A DNA stretch of 64,000 nucleotides from Desulfosporosinus nitroreducens. Its GTDB lineage: Bacteria; Bacillota; Desulfitobacteriia; Desulfitobacteriales; Desulfitobacteriaceae. Position 1 is the first letter of the stretch; each line of letters opens with the position of its first letter. The position numbers were made by a program, and so were the translations under genes. This document shows positions 53,949 through 62,557 of the stretch, in pieces. The stretch covers positions 1 to 64,000 of the forward strand of contig NZ_JAMHFY010000017.1 in the NCBI RefSeq assembly GCF_023897015.1, given 5' to 3'. A model generated the notes under the pieces. It was not told where the DNA came from. It did no database searches and saw only the letters and a list, made by a program, of their open reading frames with translations.

Positions 53949-55329
53949 CAAAATTACCGAGTATTTAGAAACTGTGCGCCAACAGATACGTTGGAAAAAG
54001 GCTCAGCTTCCTGTTTTAGAAGAAATAAATAACCACATCATCGATCAAAAGAATGCCTTCATTAGTGAGGGACTCAGTGAAGAGGAGGCAGCCGACAGGG
54101 CAATCGCCGAGATGGGCGATCCTGTTGTTGTCGGGGAACAGCTTGACCGAGCCCATAGACCCAGGCCGGATTGGCCGCTACTTGTAATGACAGCTGCAAT
54201 TCTTCTTTTGGGGCTTGCCATTCAAGTTTTGATTGGACCTAATCATCGTAATAACGGAGCAGAGATGTTTCAAAAACAGTTTATATGAGCAGGCATGGCA
54301 ATGTTGGTGATGATTGCTGCCTATTTAGTAGATTTTACAATTATCGGAAGGTTCCCATGGGTTATATTTTTTGGACTTTGCGCCATAATAGTCGCTAATT
54401 ATTTGTTTACGAGAGTACATATCAGTTCGATCTATGCGATAAATCTCTTGTTGTTTTTTCCTACCGCTTATGCTGGATTTGTTTACAAAATGCGAAATCA
54501 TGGGTATGCCGGATTTGTCCTATGTGGGGTAATTATTATGATTCCAGCCTACTTAGCCATACTCGGGCGTCGGGGGCTTAATGAAACGGTTTTCTTTTTG
54601 CTCTGCACATCCTGCCTTATTATTTTGACGGCCGCTGTTACAAAAGGCTGGTTTAATGTAAGAAAACTATTGGCATTGTTGATTATGTATACCTCAACTG
54701 CTGCTGTTTTGCCTACCCTGTTTTTCATGACAATGGGCGAGGGGTATGTCACGAGGAGAATCCATGTAATATTGAATCCAGCCTTTGATCCGACAGGGTA
54801 TGGATATATTGGAACCGTAATACAACGGTTCTTGTCTCATGCTCAGTTTATTGGCCAAGGCTTGCCGTTAAGTGGTTTTGAGCAATATACGACATTACAG
54901 CTTTTGCCTGATGTCAATACAGATTTTCTTTTAACTTATTTGATTTATAGATTCGGATGGATTGTGCTTATTGGAATAATCATGATATTGTCACCTTTTA
55001 TTATACGTGCCCTTATTCTGTGTAAGAAGCAAAAAAGTGTACTTGGTTTTTTGGTTTCACTCGCGATTATCTCCGGCTTTGCCTTACAGTGTATAATCTA
55101 TATTGCAGCAAATTCAGGTTTATTCTTCTTTTCTCCATTGTCGTTGCCCCTAATTTCTTATGGAGGGCAAGCTCTGGTTATCAATATGTGCTTGATTGGC
55201 TTGCTGCTTTCAGTATTTCGGACAGGGGATTTGGTGGGGGATCAAGCCGGGTTAGCGGCGACCAAGTCAAGTCGCTTTATTCAATTTAATCATGGACAGA
55301 TTATTATTAATCTAAAGCTAAATAAATAA
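53935..55329 (+). pseudogene. FtsW/RodA/SpoVE-like protein with permease prefix domain, interrupted by an in-frame TGA
   Basis: One frame from TTG 53935 to 55329 (464 codons) with a single internal stop, TGA at 54286-54288. Residues about 1-70 are a permease-prefix domain (KKAQLPVLEEINNHIIDQKN, then GLSEEEAADRAIAEMGDP). The rest has about ten membrane helices and the SEDS motif SLPLISYGGQALVINMCLIGLLLS near the end (read in two parts). The stop falls where SEDS proteins have Trp (KQFI-stop-AGMAMLVMIAAY), so TGG to TGA is likely. Downstream ATG 54295 could restart a 344-residue piece. Confidence 0.8.
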
Positions 55330-55531
55330 CATTATGATATAGTCACAGTGATGATACTTGATAATAAATCGGCTGTTGAAGTCGTTGTAAGCTGGAACAA
55401 GAGCACCTTTGAGACAATATCAGCGCAACCGCTCTACTGATCGGTTTAGTTTATATCATTCAACCAAGAGTCGGTTGTTTATAAGATTGAAAAAAGGTAT
55501 TATCAAAACATAGGCAAGGAGGGCTATCAAA

Positions 55532-55645
55532 ATGGTCACCTGGAGTAACGATAGCCGAGTACCTACTCGGTGGAACATGCTAAGGGGCGGTCATTGTTTG
55601 TCGAGTAAGGTATATAAATACAAGGGCGACAGGGAAACAACGTAG
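55532..55645 (+). CDS. 37-codon ORF with strong ribosome site, unknown
   Basis: ATG 55532 follows AAGGAGG by nine bases; stop TAG at 55643. The product starts MVTWSNDSRVPTRWNMLRGG and is basic with no membrane segment. No family recognised. Other parts of 55330-55782 hold an extended stretch without genes, with a short hairpin (ACCGAGTA/TACTCGGT type) inside this ORF. Confidence 0.3.
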   Translation: MVTWSNDSRVPTRWNMLRGGHCLSSKVYKYKGDRETT

Positions 55646-55782
55646 CGTGGTTTCATCAGACCAATATCTTCCGCTTAAATGTCTATAACTTAAATTTTTC
55701 GAAAGGTCGATTTGATGAAAATACATAATATGGGCTATTTGTGATATAATTGATTGTACAACTCTATATGGCAGGGATGGGT

Positions 55783-55814
55783 GGCCAATTCCCCTAATGA
55801 AAGGGGGTGAGGCC
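55783..55814 (+). promoter_or_regulatory. 5' leader hairpin hiding the ribosome site of the small toxin
   Basis: GGCC (55783-55786) pairs with GGCC (55811-55814) and CCCCT (55791-55795) with AGGGG (55802-55806). The Shine-Dalgarno AAGGGGGTGAGG is inside the stem, which would limit translation, as is typical for type I toxin mRNAs. Confidence 0.5.
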
Positions 55815-55815
55815 A

Positions 55816-55911
55816 GTGGACCAATGGTATCAAACGCTAACAGCAATGATTGCATTTGCAACATTAATAGTTTTGATACTTCAGTTTGCTTACAATATGA
55901 CGAAAAAGTAG
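55816..55911 (+). CDS. Putative holin-like small membrane toxin (type I toxin-antitoxin)
   Basis: 31 residues from GTG 55816: MDQWYQTLTAMIAFATLIVL, then ILQFAYNMTKK. One hydrophobic helix followed by a Lys-Lys tail is the pattern of the putative holin-like toxin family (Hol_Tox) widespread in Firmicutes. The leader folds over the ribosome site and the gene ends in a terminator, as in known type I toxin loci. An antisense RNA from the other strand is expected but I cannot place its promoter with confidence. Confidence 0.55.
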   Translation: MDQWYQTLTAMIAFATLIVLILQFAYNMTKK

Positions 55912-55939
55912 CCCACCCTGAAAAGTAGCTACTTTTTCG
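55901..55939. terminator. Terminator overlapping the end of the toxin gene
   Basis: CGAAAAAGTAGC (55901-55912) pairs perfectly with GCTACTTTTTCG (55928-55939). The A and T runs allow termination on both strands. Confidence 0.6.
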
Positions 55940-55979
55940 TTACCCCATTATGGCCGCCTCTTGCGGTTTGTGTTGTACA

Positions 55980-56012
55980 GCTAGGATGTTTGCAGCATCC
56001 TAGCATTATTTT
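55980..56012 (+). terminator. Second hairpin terminator downstream of the toxin locus
   Basis: GCTAGGATG (55980-55988) pairs with CATCCTAGC (55996-56004), followed by ATTATTTTA. Confidence 0.55.
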
Positions 56013-56067
56013 ATGCAGGTTCTTATGAAATAATTATATATCCTTTTGAAAAATTGAGCAAGTACGG

Positions 56068-56679
56068 ATGAAAGTCGCTTTTTTAGTATCTTCTTCCTTG
56101 ATTATTGTTACAAAATTGTACGACAATGCCAATCCGTCCACCATAGAGGTCGCCCAAACCCCTGATGACTTAACCGCCGAGCAAGCCGGGTATAGTTCCC
56201 ATTATCCTAAACTGGAAATTCTCAATGGAACGACCAAGCTCATTTGGACTAGGGGAGACGCCAACTACACTTCGCAGCCTGGCGTGTTGATTGGTAATAC
56301 GAATTTCGGTTTAGGAATTGACGAAGCGATGAAATGACCAGTCAGTGTGGTTAAGCCAGAATCATGGCTTGAGTTCATGGCTGAGGAGGTTGCGGGCTTA
56401 GATAAGCCAACCTAAGATGGTGTTAGAGTTGGCGACCTATTAAAGCGAAGCAACGAATTATCGAAACTGAATAATTTAGACTTTTCTAAGTATATGGGTC
56501 AACGAGTCAAGATGTATACGGCTCAAATTGAAACTGGTGTCCGTGAATCAAATTATGACGTAGTCCTCTTCCTAGCCGAAAATAAAGTGGTCGGTTATTG
56601 GATTGATGCTGGAATGAAGGACCCTAAGCAAAACAGACCTAATTTTAATGTATTAGTCAATCTCCTAATAGCGAGATAA
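56068..56679 (+). pseudogene. Unidentified exported protein gene with two in-frame stops
   Basis: A single frame runs from ATG 56068 to TAG/TAA at 56679 with internal TGA (56335-56337) and TAA (56413-56415). It starts with a hydrophobic segment (VAFLVSSSLIIVTKLY), then reads IEVAQTPDDLTAEQAGYSSH and ends YDVVLFLAENKVVGYWIDAG. The last part resembles DUF4830-like domains found near M56 sensors. Continuity of the reading frame through both stops argues for recent nonsense mutations. Confidence 0.6.
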
Positions 56680-56731
56680 AATGATTCTTCAAAGATAGGC
56701 TTGTGTCATTACCTCCAGATGCTTTCGGGGA

Positions 56732-56920
56732 TCAAGGGGAGCTGTCTCTCCATAGAAATGTAATTTCATCCGAGGAATTTGGCGCAATCATAAAAATTAT
56801 TAACGCAAGGCTAAGCGCCAGGAAAGCAAGGGCCTTAATGAGATAATCGCGCCTGCGGATATGAGTGCGTTCATGTTCCAATATATAGGAAAGATCGGCC
56901 TCGCCGATATGAACCGGCAC
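56732..56920 (-). pseudogene. M56 (BlaR1-type) peptidase fragment
   Basis: The 62-codon frame holds LSYILEHERTHIRRRDYLIK, the HExxH zinc motif with the RRxD tail of M56 peptidases, then one membrane helix. The rest of the protein is missing on both sides. It lies just downstream of a padR gene, another sign of regulatory gene debris. Confidence 0.7.
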
Positions 56921-56974
56921 ATAAATTTTGGGGCAGATAAATGCATTGCAATGAGAACGCCTGCTGAGATTATG

Positions 56975-57289
56975 TTAGATCCTGATTCCTAAGGCAGAAA
57001 CGCTATGCAGGATCTCGCCCCATTCAGCCAGCATCTGGTCCAGGTATTCCAAACCTGTCGGCGTAAGGCGATAGTATTTGCGCGCCGGCCCGTTTAAAGA
57101 TTTTTTTTCCTCGATTTGGGTATAGCCAGTGGCGTTCAAGCGGCGCAGAATGGTATAGATTGATCCTTCATAAACATCAGGGAAAACAAGGCGTATTGAT
57201 TTCATCAGCTCATACCCGTAAAGCTCTTCGTCTTTCAGCTGATAGAGGATGCACATTTCCAGCACCCCTTTTTTCATTTGGGTATCCAT
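56975..57289 (-). CDS. PadR-family transcriptional regulator
   Basis: 104 residues. KGVLEMCILYQLKDEELYGYELMKSI (read in two parts), then EGSIYTILRRLNATGYTQIEE and ARKYYRLTPTGLEYLDQML form the winged helix and C-terminal helix of PadR. AGGAGG overlaps the stop of the upstream RDD gene, ten bases apart from the ATG, so the two genes are co-expressed with the RDD gene first. Confidence 0.92.
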   Translation of the reverse strand: MDTQMKKGVLEMCILYQLKDEELYGYELMKSIRLVFPDVYEGSIYTILRRLNATGYTQIEEKKSLNGPARKYYRLTPTGLEYLDQMLAEWGEILHSVSALGIRI

Positions 57290-57301
57290 ATCACCAGCCT
57301 C

Positions 57302-58117
57302 CTAGACATTGGCGACAATTGTGTCGGCCAGCAGGTCATGGAGCGCTTTATGCTCTTTGGTTAACAGAATGGTAACGATCGATATCAACGGTACGATCGG
57401 AATAGAATTGATCAGAACTTTCCCCAAAAGTTCCCGGCTGAAAATACCGCCTTTTGTCAACGGGCCTGAATCAGAGCGGCGCACTTTGAGACGCATGAGC
57501 TTTTTACCGACGGTCTGCCCCTTAAAAATGAGGGTTGCGGCCACCGAATACAGCAAATAGAAAGCAAGAGCCAGTAAAGCGGCGGCAATGGAAAGAGTAG
57601 TTGGTCTCAGGACGCTCTCACGAACGTTTTCCCGGACGTTTTCCTGGCTGCCCTCCGGTATCGTTATTGAACTACCCGGACTGCTTTCTACCACAGAAAA
57701 ACTCTGGAAGGTTGCATAACCGGTATAAACAAATGCTCCGCCTAAAGGGGAAGGATACATCATCAATAGAAAGAAGGTCAGTACGGCACTGCCTAAAAAG
57801 CTCGTTACAATAAAAGCCGGCAGTACGGCAATTACAGCATCAATCAAAAACGCACATAACCGGCGGCCCGGATTGGCAATGTGTTTATCCGGCTTCTCCG
57901 TCTGACCCGTTTCAGTTTGCGCTTGTTCCTGAAGCAGCGCTTTAGCTAAATAAGCGGGCGAGCCGAGTCCCTCGGATATTTCATCGTCGGTTTTTCCGTC
58001 CTCTCTGCCGGACACAAAAAAACTTTCGTAATCAGTTAAAATATCCATCACCATCTCAGGCGCAAGTCGTCCCGCAAGGTTCTCCTTCAGCTCCCGCAGG
58101 TATTCAGACTGTGTCAT
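57302..58117 (-). CDS. DUF1700-type N-domain fused to an RDD-family membrane domain
   Basis: 271 residues from ATG 58117 (GGAGGG eight bases before). Residues about 1-70 (YLRELKENLAGRLAPEMVMD, then YESFFVSGREDGKTDDEISE) are the helical DUF1700/HAAS-type domain that commonly partners PadR. Residues about 85-270 form an RDD domain: RRLCAFLIDAVIAVLPAFI with the defining Arg and Asp, two further helices and GQTVGKKLMRLKV. RDD proteins are small multi-span proteins, some acting as Na+/H+ antiporters. The downstream padR probably controls the unit. Confidence 0.85.
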   Translation of the reverse strand: MTQSEYLRELKENLAGRLAPEMVMDILTDYESFFVSGREDGKTDDEISEGLGSPAYLAKALLQEQAQTETGQTEKPDKHIANPGRRLCAFLIDAVIAVLPAFIVTSFLGSAVLTFFLLMMYPSPLGGAFVYTGYATFQSFSVVESSPGSSITIPEGSQENVRENVRESVLRPTTLSIAAALLALAFYLLYSVAATLIFKGQTVGKKLMRLKVRRSDSGPLTKGGIFSRELLGKVLINSIPIVPLISIVTILLTKEHKALHDLLADTIVANV

Positions 58118-58160
58118 TATTATCCCTCCGCTACTAATTATGAAATAGTATGATGCCTTT

Positions 58161-58193
58161 AGTATACCCAACTACTGTTTAATAAACAATAGT
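58161..58193 (-). promoter_or_regulatory. Promoter and dyad of the RDD-padR operon
   Basis: On the minus strand -35 TTGTTT (58189-58184) and -10 TATACT (58166-58161) are 17 bp apart. A dyad at 58171-58193 (ACTACTGTTT, centre AAT, AAACAATAGT) covers the -35 and may be the PadR site. The rest of 58194-58360 has no gene. Confidence 0.5.
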
Positions 58194-58363
58194 AAAGATG
58201 AAAATATTCTGTCTAATTGTCGGAGATGATTCAAAACGTCTCAAGGAATCGATGAAGGTGGCTGGAATATGGAAATAATATAAAAAAAGCATTGGATTCT
58301 TCTGTTATCCAATTGCCCCAGAAGTTAACTACTACCCCTATATGAATATTATATTGGGAACCA

Positions 58364-58418
58364 TTGACAAACAACGATTACTTATGTAATATGTACTCAA
58401 ATAGATTACGGATGTAAT
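58364..58418 (+). promoter_or_regulatory. Promoter with two BlaI-type operators before blaI-blaR1
   Basis: -35 TTGACA (58364-58369), 17-bp spacer, -10 TAATAT (58387-58392). Two dyads ATTAC-N4-GTAAT lie at 58377-58390 and 58405-58418, 28 bp apart; the first overlaps the -10 and the second the start region of the transcript. This fits repression by the BlaI protein encoded next. Confidence 0.75.
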
Positions 58419-58460
58419 ATGTTTTTGCTTAAATCATACATAATAAGAGGTGGGTATATT

Positions 58461-58856
58461 ATGCAGAAACTACCGCAGATATCGGATGCCGAATGGCAAG
58501 TCATGAAAGCAATATGGTCCCAAGCGCCTTGTACGGCCAATCAGGTTATTGAATATTTGTCCGAAATTGTAACCTGGCAGCCCAAAACAATCAAGACGCT
58601 GATTAATAGGCTGCTGAAGAAAAAAGTCCTGGGATTTAAAATTGATCCGCAGGATAAAAAAACCTACCATTACTACCCGCTACTCTCGGAAAAGGAATGC
58701 GTCAGAGCGGAAAGCCAATCATTTTTGCATCGCGTCTTCGACGGTTTACCCCAGATCATGCTTGCCAACTTTATTGAGGAATGCGAATTAAGTCGAGAAG
58801 ATATCGCCGGATTGAAGCAAATCCTCGAAGAAAAGGAACAGAAAAAGACAACGTAA
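58461..58856 (+). CDS. blaI: BlaI/MecI-family repressor
   Basis: 131 residues from ATG 58461 behind GAGGTGGG. Starts with ISDAEWQVMKAIWSQAPCTA, then WQPKTIKTLINRLLKKKVLG, the winged helix of BlaI, and ends in a dimerisation region. The cleavage-site region lies about residues 95-105. It is 42 bases before the M56 sensor gene; the pair is a complete repressor-sensor module. Confidence 0.93.
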   Translation: MQKLPQISDAEWQVMKAIWSQAPCTANQVIEYLSEIVTWQPKTIKTLINRLLKKKVLGFKIDPQDKKTYHYYPLLSEKECVRAESQSFLHRVFDGLPQIMLANFIEECELSREDIAGLKQILEEKEQKKTT

Positions 58857-58898
58857 AAAGCAAAGTAAAAAACAAAGTAGGGAGGGGACGGATTTTTC

Positions 58899-60902
58899 AT
58901 GAGTTTCTTGCTCCCGGTTTTTCAATGGGTGCTTAACGTTTCTGTCATGGCCGGCATTCTGACGATCGTGATCATCTTGCTCAAGCTGCTGTTGGGCAAT
59001 AAATTAAATGTAAAGTGGCACTCCTGGGTCTGGTTTTTGGTCATGATCCGCTTGCTGGTACCCTATGCGCCGGAGACTCCTTTCAGCGTCTTTAATCTTT
59101 GGGGCTTTTTTTCCAGCGCACCCAATTATACGATGTCTGAACAGCAGATTAATCTTATTGACAATTCTGGATCAGCGCAAAATAACGGCGGTAATCAGCC
59201 TGATTTACATAACGGGGTCATCGGAACCACTCTGCCGGACAGTTCCGGTTCGCCAAACAGCACGAATACGCATGATTTTTACTTACTGCTCTTCTGTGCC
59301 GTCTGGTTGGCGGGAATAGCGGGATTTGGTTTTTTGACCCTGGTGAAAGAAAGAAAGTTTATACGCGAACTGAAAAATTACCGGCCTTGCGCGGACGAAA
59401 AAATCTTAGCACTTTGCGCCTCCTGTCAATGCAGGCTGGGCTTGTCGGGTAGCCTGGTTATCCTCGAAACGGATAACCGCAAATCACCATCAGTTTGCTG
59501 CTTAATCCACCCCAAATTGCTGATGCCTGCGGGAATCGGAACTCAGCTGACGTATGCTGAACTCGAGTATGTCATACTCCACGAACTGGCTCATCTCAAA
59601 CGAAAAGATACGGCTGTCTATTTTTTAATAAGCATCATGCAGATTATTCACTGGTTCAATCCCGTGCTGTGGGTTGCATTTTCTCGCTGGCGTCAGGACA
59701 GTGAAATAGCATGCGACGCCTACGTTTTATCCAAAATAGGAGCCAACCATTCCGGCGACTACGGACGGGTTATCATTAAACTGCTGGAGAACTGCTCCCG
59801 CAAAAACGCTTATGGTACTGTCGGCCTGCTTGGGCGCAAGTCCCAAATACAAAGGAGGATAACCATGATTTCCTTATTCGGCAAGGGATCCTATAAATGG
59901 TCGGTTTTATCTGTAGCGCTGATCCTTGTCTTAGGTGCCGTTTTGCTGACCAACGCTCAAACAATGAACGGTGAGGATACGGCAGATGCAGCCTTGAAAG
60001 CATACGAATCGCACATGCTGGATGTGGACAAGGATATTGCCGGTTCATTCCAGTTATCTTTGGCGGATCTGAAAAAAGTCGATGAACAACCACTGTACGA
60101 TCAACAGGAAGAACAGTCTGATTCAACTCTGCTGGGCGTTTTGTCCCAGGTTAGAAGAACTCTGGATTACGGGGATATCAAACCGAGCGCCTATTTAAAA
60201 CAGGACGGCCAGAGCGGCTACATTCTGCAAAAAAAGGCCGACGGTACCAATCATTTATACACGATCGCTTATAAACAGGGATGGGCCATTATTAAAACCG
60301 ACAGCGCTCCAGGCCAAAAGATGTCCAAGGTCATTGATGAAATTGGAGACAAGGTATATTCCCCGCTTACGGAGGCCCAGCTTAACCAATATTTGGCGGA
60401 GAACAAGATATCGCCGCTGGCGGTTCAAAACATCGGCAATTTTACTGTCGTGCTCGATAAAGTCAAACGTGAGGATAAAAGTGACCAGGAAAAAAATATT
60501 GTTCCGGAAAACATAAGCACCCTGATAGAAACGAGGCGTCTGACTGCCGATCAAGATGGAAACATCATTCATCATGGCGGAGGCAGCGGAGACGACAATT
60601 CAGATATTGTGCCCGTGTCCATCGGTGTAAGCGGCGGCAGTTCTCAGTATGGCCGCATTATGTATGCCAGAGTGATTATTAATGACAGTAATCTTTTAAA
60701 AGATGCTGATAGGATAACGTGCTATTACGCCAACAACATAACAACAACGACGCCGGTCGATAATCAGAAGGCCTTCATTATTCCCTTACCGCAGGAAAAG
60801 GCGGAATTGCTCAGGCAGGAAGCAAGAAAATTGACCAATGTGATCATCAGCGATAAAAACGGGAAGGTGCTATTTGATCAGAATGAATGGACCAAAAACT
60901 GA
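58899..60902 (+). CDS. blaR1: BlaR1-type M56 metallopeptidase sensor
   Basis: 667 residues. Four membrane helices (about 5-28, 35-50, 125-145 and 345-365), the zinc motif HELAH (228-232) in VILHELAHLKRKDTAVYFL and the downstream DSEIACDAYVL third-ligand motif of M56 peptidases. After the last helix is an external region of about 300 residues that is not a penicillin-binding domain (no SxxK transpeptidase pattern); it contains SPLAVQNIGNFTVVL and a Gly-rich stretch. The ligand is therefore unknown. It should cleave the adjacent BlaI on activation. This is the only intact BlaR1 in a region with three fragments. Confidence 0.9.
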   Translation: MSFLLPVFQWVLNVSVMAGILTIVIILLKLLLGNKLNVKWHSWVWFLVMIRLLVPYAPETPFSVFNLWGFFSSAPNYTMSEQQINLIDNSGSAQNNGGNQPDLHNGVIGTTLPDSSGSPNSTNTHDFYLLLFCAVWLAGIAGFGFLTLVKERKFIRELKNYRPCADEKILALCASCQCRLGLSGSLVILETDNRKSPSVCCLIHPKLLMPAGIGTQLTYAELEYVILHELAHLKRKDTAVYFLISIMQIIHWFNPVLWVAFSRWRQDSEIACDAYVLSKIGANHSGDYGRVIIKLLENCSRKNAYGTVGLLGRKSQIQRRITMISLFGKGSYKWSVLSVALILVLGAVLLTNAQTMNGEDTADAALKAYESHMLDVDKDIAGSFQLSLADLKKVDEQPLYDQQEEQSDSTLLGVLSQVRRTLDYGDIKPSAYLKQDGQSGYILQKKADGTNHLYTIAYKQGWAIIKTDSAPGQKMSKVIDEIGDKVYSPLTEAQLNQYLAENKISPLAVQNIGNFTVVLDKVKREDKSDQEKNIVPENISTLIETRRLTADQDGNIIHHGGGSGDDNSDIVPVSIGVSGGSSQYGRIMYARVIINDSNLLKDADRITCYYANNITTTTPVDNQKAFIIPLPQEKAELLRQEARKLTNVIISDKNGKVLFDQNEWTKN

Positions 60903-61060
60903 GCTTTCATTATCCGTTACAAAAGGGCGGTCCCCGAGGATATAAAACTGATCACCCTCAGCGATTACCGCGGCGGCAAAAGGCCGGTAATTCTGCGGAG
61001 ATGGACGATCGACCAGCTCTACGGCGAATGAAGATAATATAATTGACGCTAAAACGACGA

Positions 61061-61104
61061 ACAGCCGTCGAACGCTTAAGCAGTATTCGACGCCTGTTTT
61101 TTTG
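61061..61104 (+). terminator. Rho-independent terminator after blaR1
   Basis: ACAG-C-CGTCGAA (61061-61072) pairs with TTCGACG-C-CTGT (61086-61097), followed by seven T residues. Confidence 0.7.
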
Positions 61105-61155
61105 TATTGTTCATCCACCCTGGAAGTTATCTGAAATGATGGAAGGAGAATTGTA

Positions 61156-62411
61156 ATGCTGGAAAAAACATATAACAGTATGAATGAACAGATTTCGGTT
61201 GACCAGGGTCTTATTAGCAACACCCTGATGTCAGTCCAGAACACCAAAAAACGGGAAAAACCAAACCTCTTTATCGCAGGCCTATTGTAATTGCAGTTGC
61301 TTTTGCCTTGTGCTTGGTTTTGGCTGCGCCTGTAATGGCTTCAAACTTACCTGCCATTTACCAATTGATGTATTTGGTATCTCCTGAGGCAGCACAGTTC
61401 TTCGTACCGGTACAGAAGGCTTGCAAGGATAATGGAATCCGCATGGAGGTTGTTACCGCGAATATTCATGACAATACGGCAGAAATTTATATTACGCTGC
61501 AGGATCTTACCGGCGACACTCTGGGGGACTATGACGGAATCGAGCATGGCTGGCAATCGGGTTATTACCATAGAAGCTATCCTCAGATTCTGTTCCTGTC
61601 CGAAAATGGTCGGAATCTGGAGCCTCACCTGTCGGAGACCTATGGTTTCGGTCCGTCGTACAGAGTATCCCGGGATGGGAAAACGTGGGCAGGGCTTATT
61701 TTGACGGCATATCGGCCAATACGCTCCAAGTTAAATTAACGGATATTTATGCTTCTTACAATCTGAAAGAAATCATTCCTTTAGACGGGGTAAAGGATAA
61801 GCTGGATATCAATCGGAAATTGCCGGTTCACAGCTACAGCGTTGACCTGAAGTCTTTCACCCAAGGCAAAGACAAGGGAACCTGGGTTTTGAACTACCGT
61901 GTTTTGGATTCAGCCGGCCGATCGGTGGATGGCGCTGCCCTTAAAATAATAGGCTGGGGATCAGGCAGGAAGATGCAGTGCTTAATATTAAACTTGACCA
62001 TTCAAATAAACCTGGTGCCAACAGCACTGACAATCAAATAATGGCTGTTGTTAAGGAATATTACATGACCTTTGGCGATGCCCTGAAGAGCAATGACCTT
62101 GCCGTTTTGTCGCAGAAATACGGCTACCTCTTACCAACGGGCCAAGACGGGGACGAGGTTAACGACTGGCGGCACGATTTCCAGGTGTGGAGTCCTTTTG
62201 GAATAAGAGATTATTCCGTTTCTTTCAATGATCCCATCTTCACCGTGACGGCGACACGGCCACGGCAGATATAATGGGACAGGAAAAAATTGTGCGTAAC
62301 GAGGGCAATTCGGGTTCGGTCTTTATTACCGAGTTTTCTTTGGCAAAAGAAGATGGAATTTGGAAAATAATGAAGATCGATGAATTGACTGATGCTGAAA
62401 TAGGGGAGTGA
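61156..62411 (+). pseudogene. DUF4179-like membrane protein broken by four frameshifts
   Basis: ATG 61156 follows AAGGAGAA. The protein can be rebuilt by shifting frame near 61265 (to PLYRRPIVIAVAFALCLVL, a membrane helix), near 61690 (to GRAYFDGISANTLQVKLTDI), near 61950 (to LGIRQEDAVLNIKLDHS) and near 62255 (to GDTATADIMGQEKIVRNEGN), ending at 62411. It resembles sigma-factor-associated DUF4179 proteins with a C-terminal NTF2-like domain (VKEYYMTFGDALKSNDLAVL). Four indels in 1.2 kb indicate decay or poor sequence. Confidence 0.7.
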
Positions 62412-62557
62412 ACTGATTAGAATCATCCGGCATCCTCAATGGACTGCCCAAGTCAAACGTTAGGATATTCTGATCACGATAGTTACACGTTGGAATTAAA
62501 CCGGAAATAAAATATCCAAATCCTGATGCAAAGTAAGAAATAAACAAGGAGAAGACT

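Noticed and set aside
54286-54288. TGA read as selenocysteine
   Set aside because: SEDS-type membrane proteins are not selenoproteins and the position fits Trp; no convincing SECIS-like hairpin was seen directly after it.
60870-61247. 125-codon minus-strand frame after blaR1
   Set aside because: Crosses the blaR1 terminator and the start of the next gene; no ribosome site.
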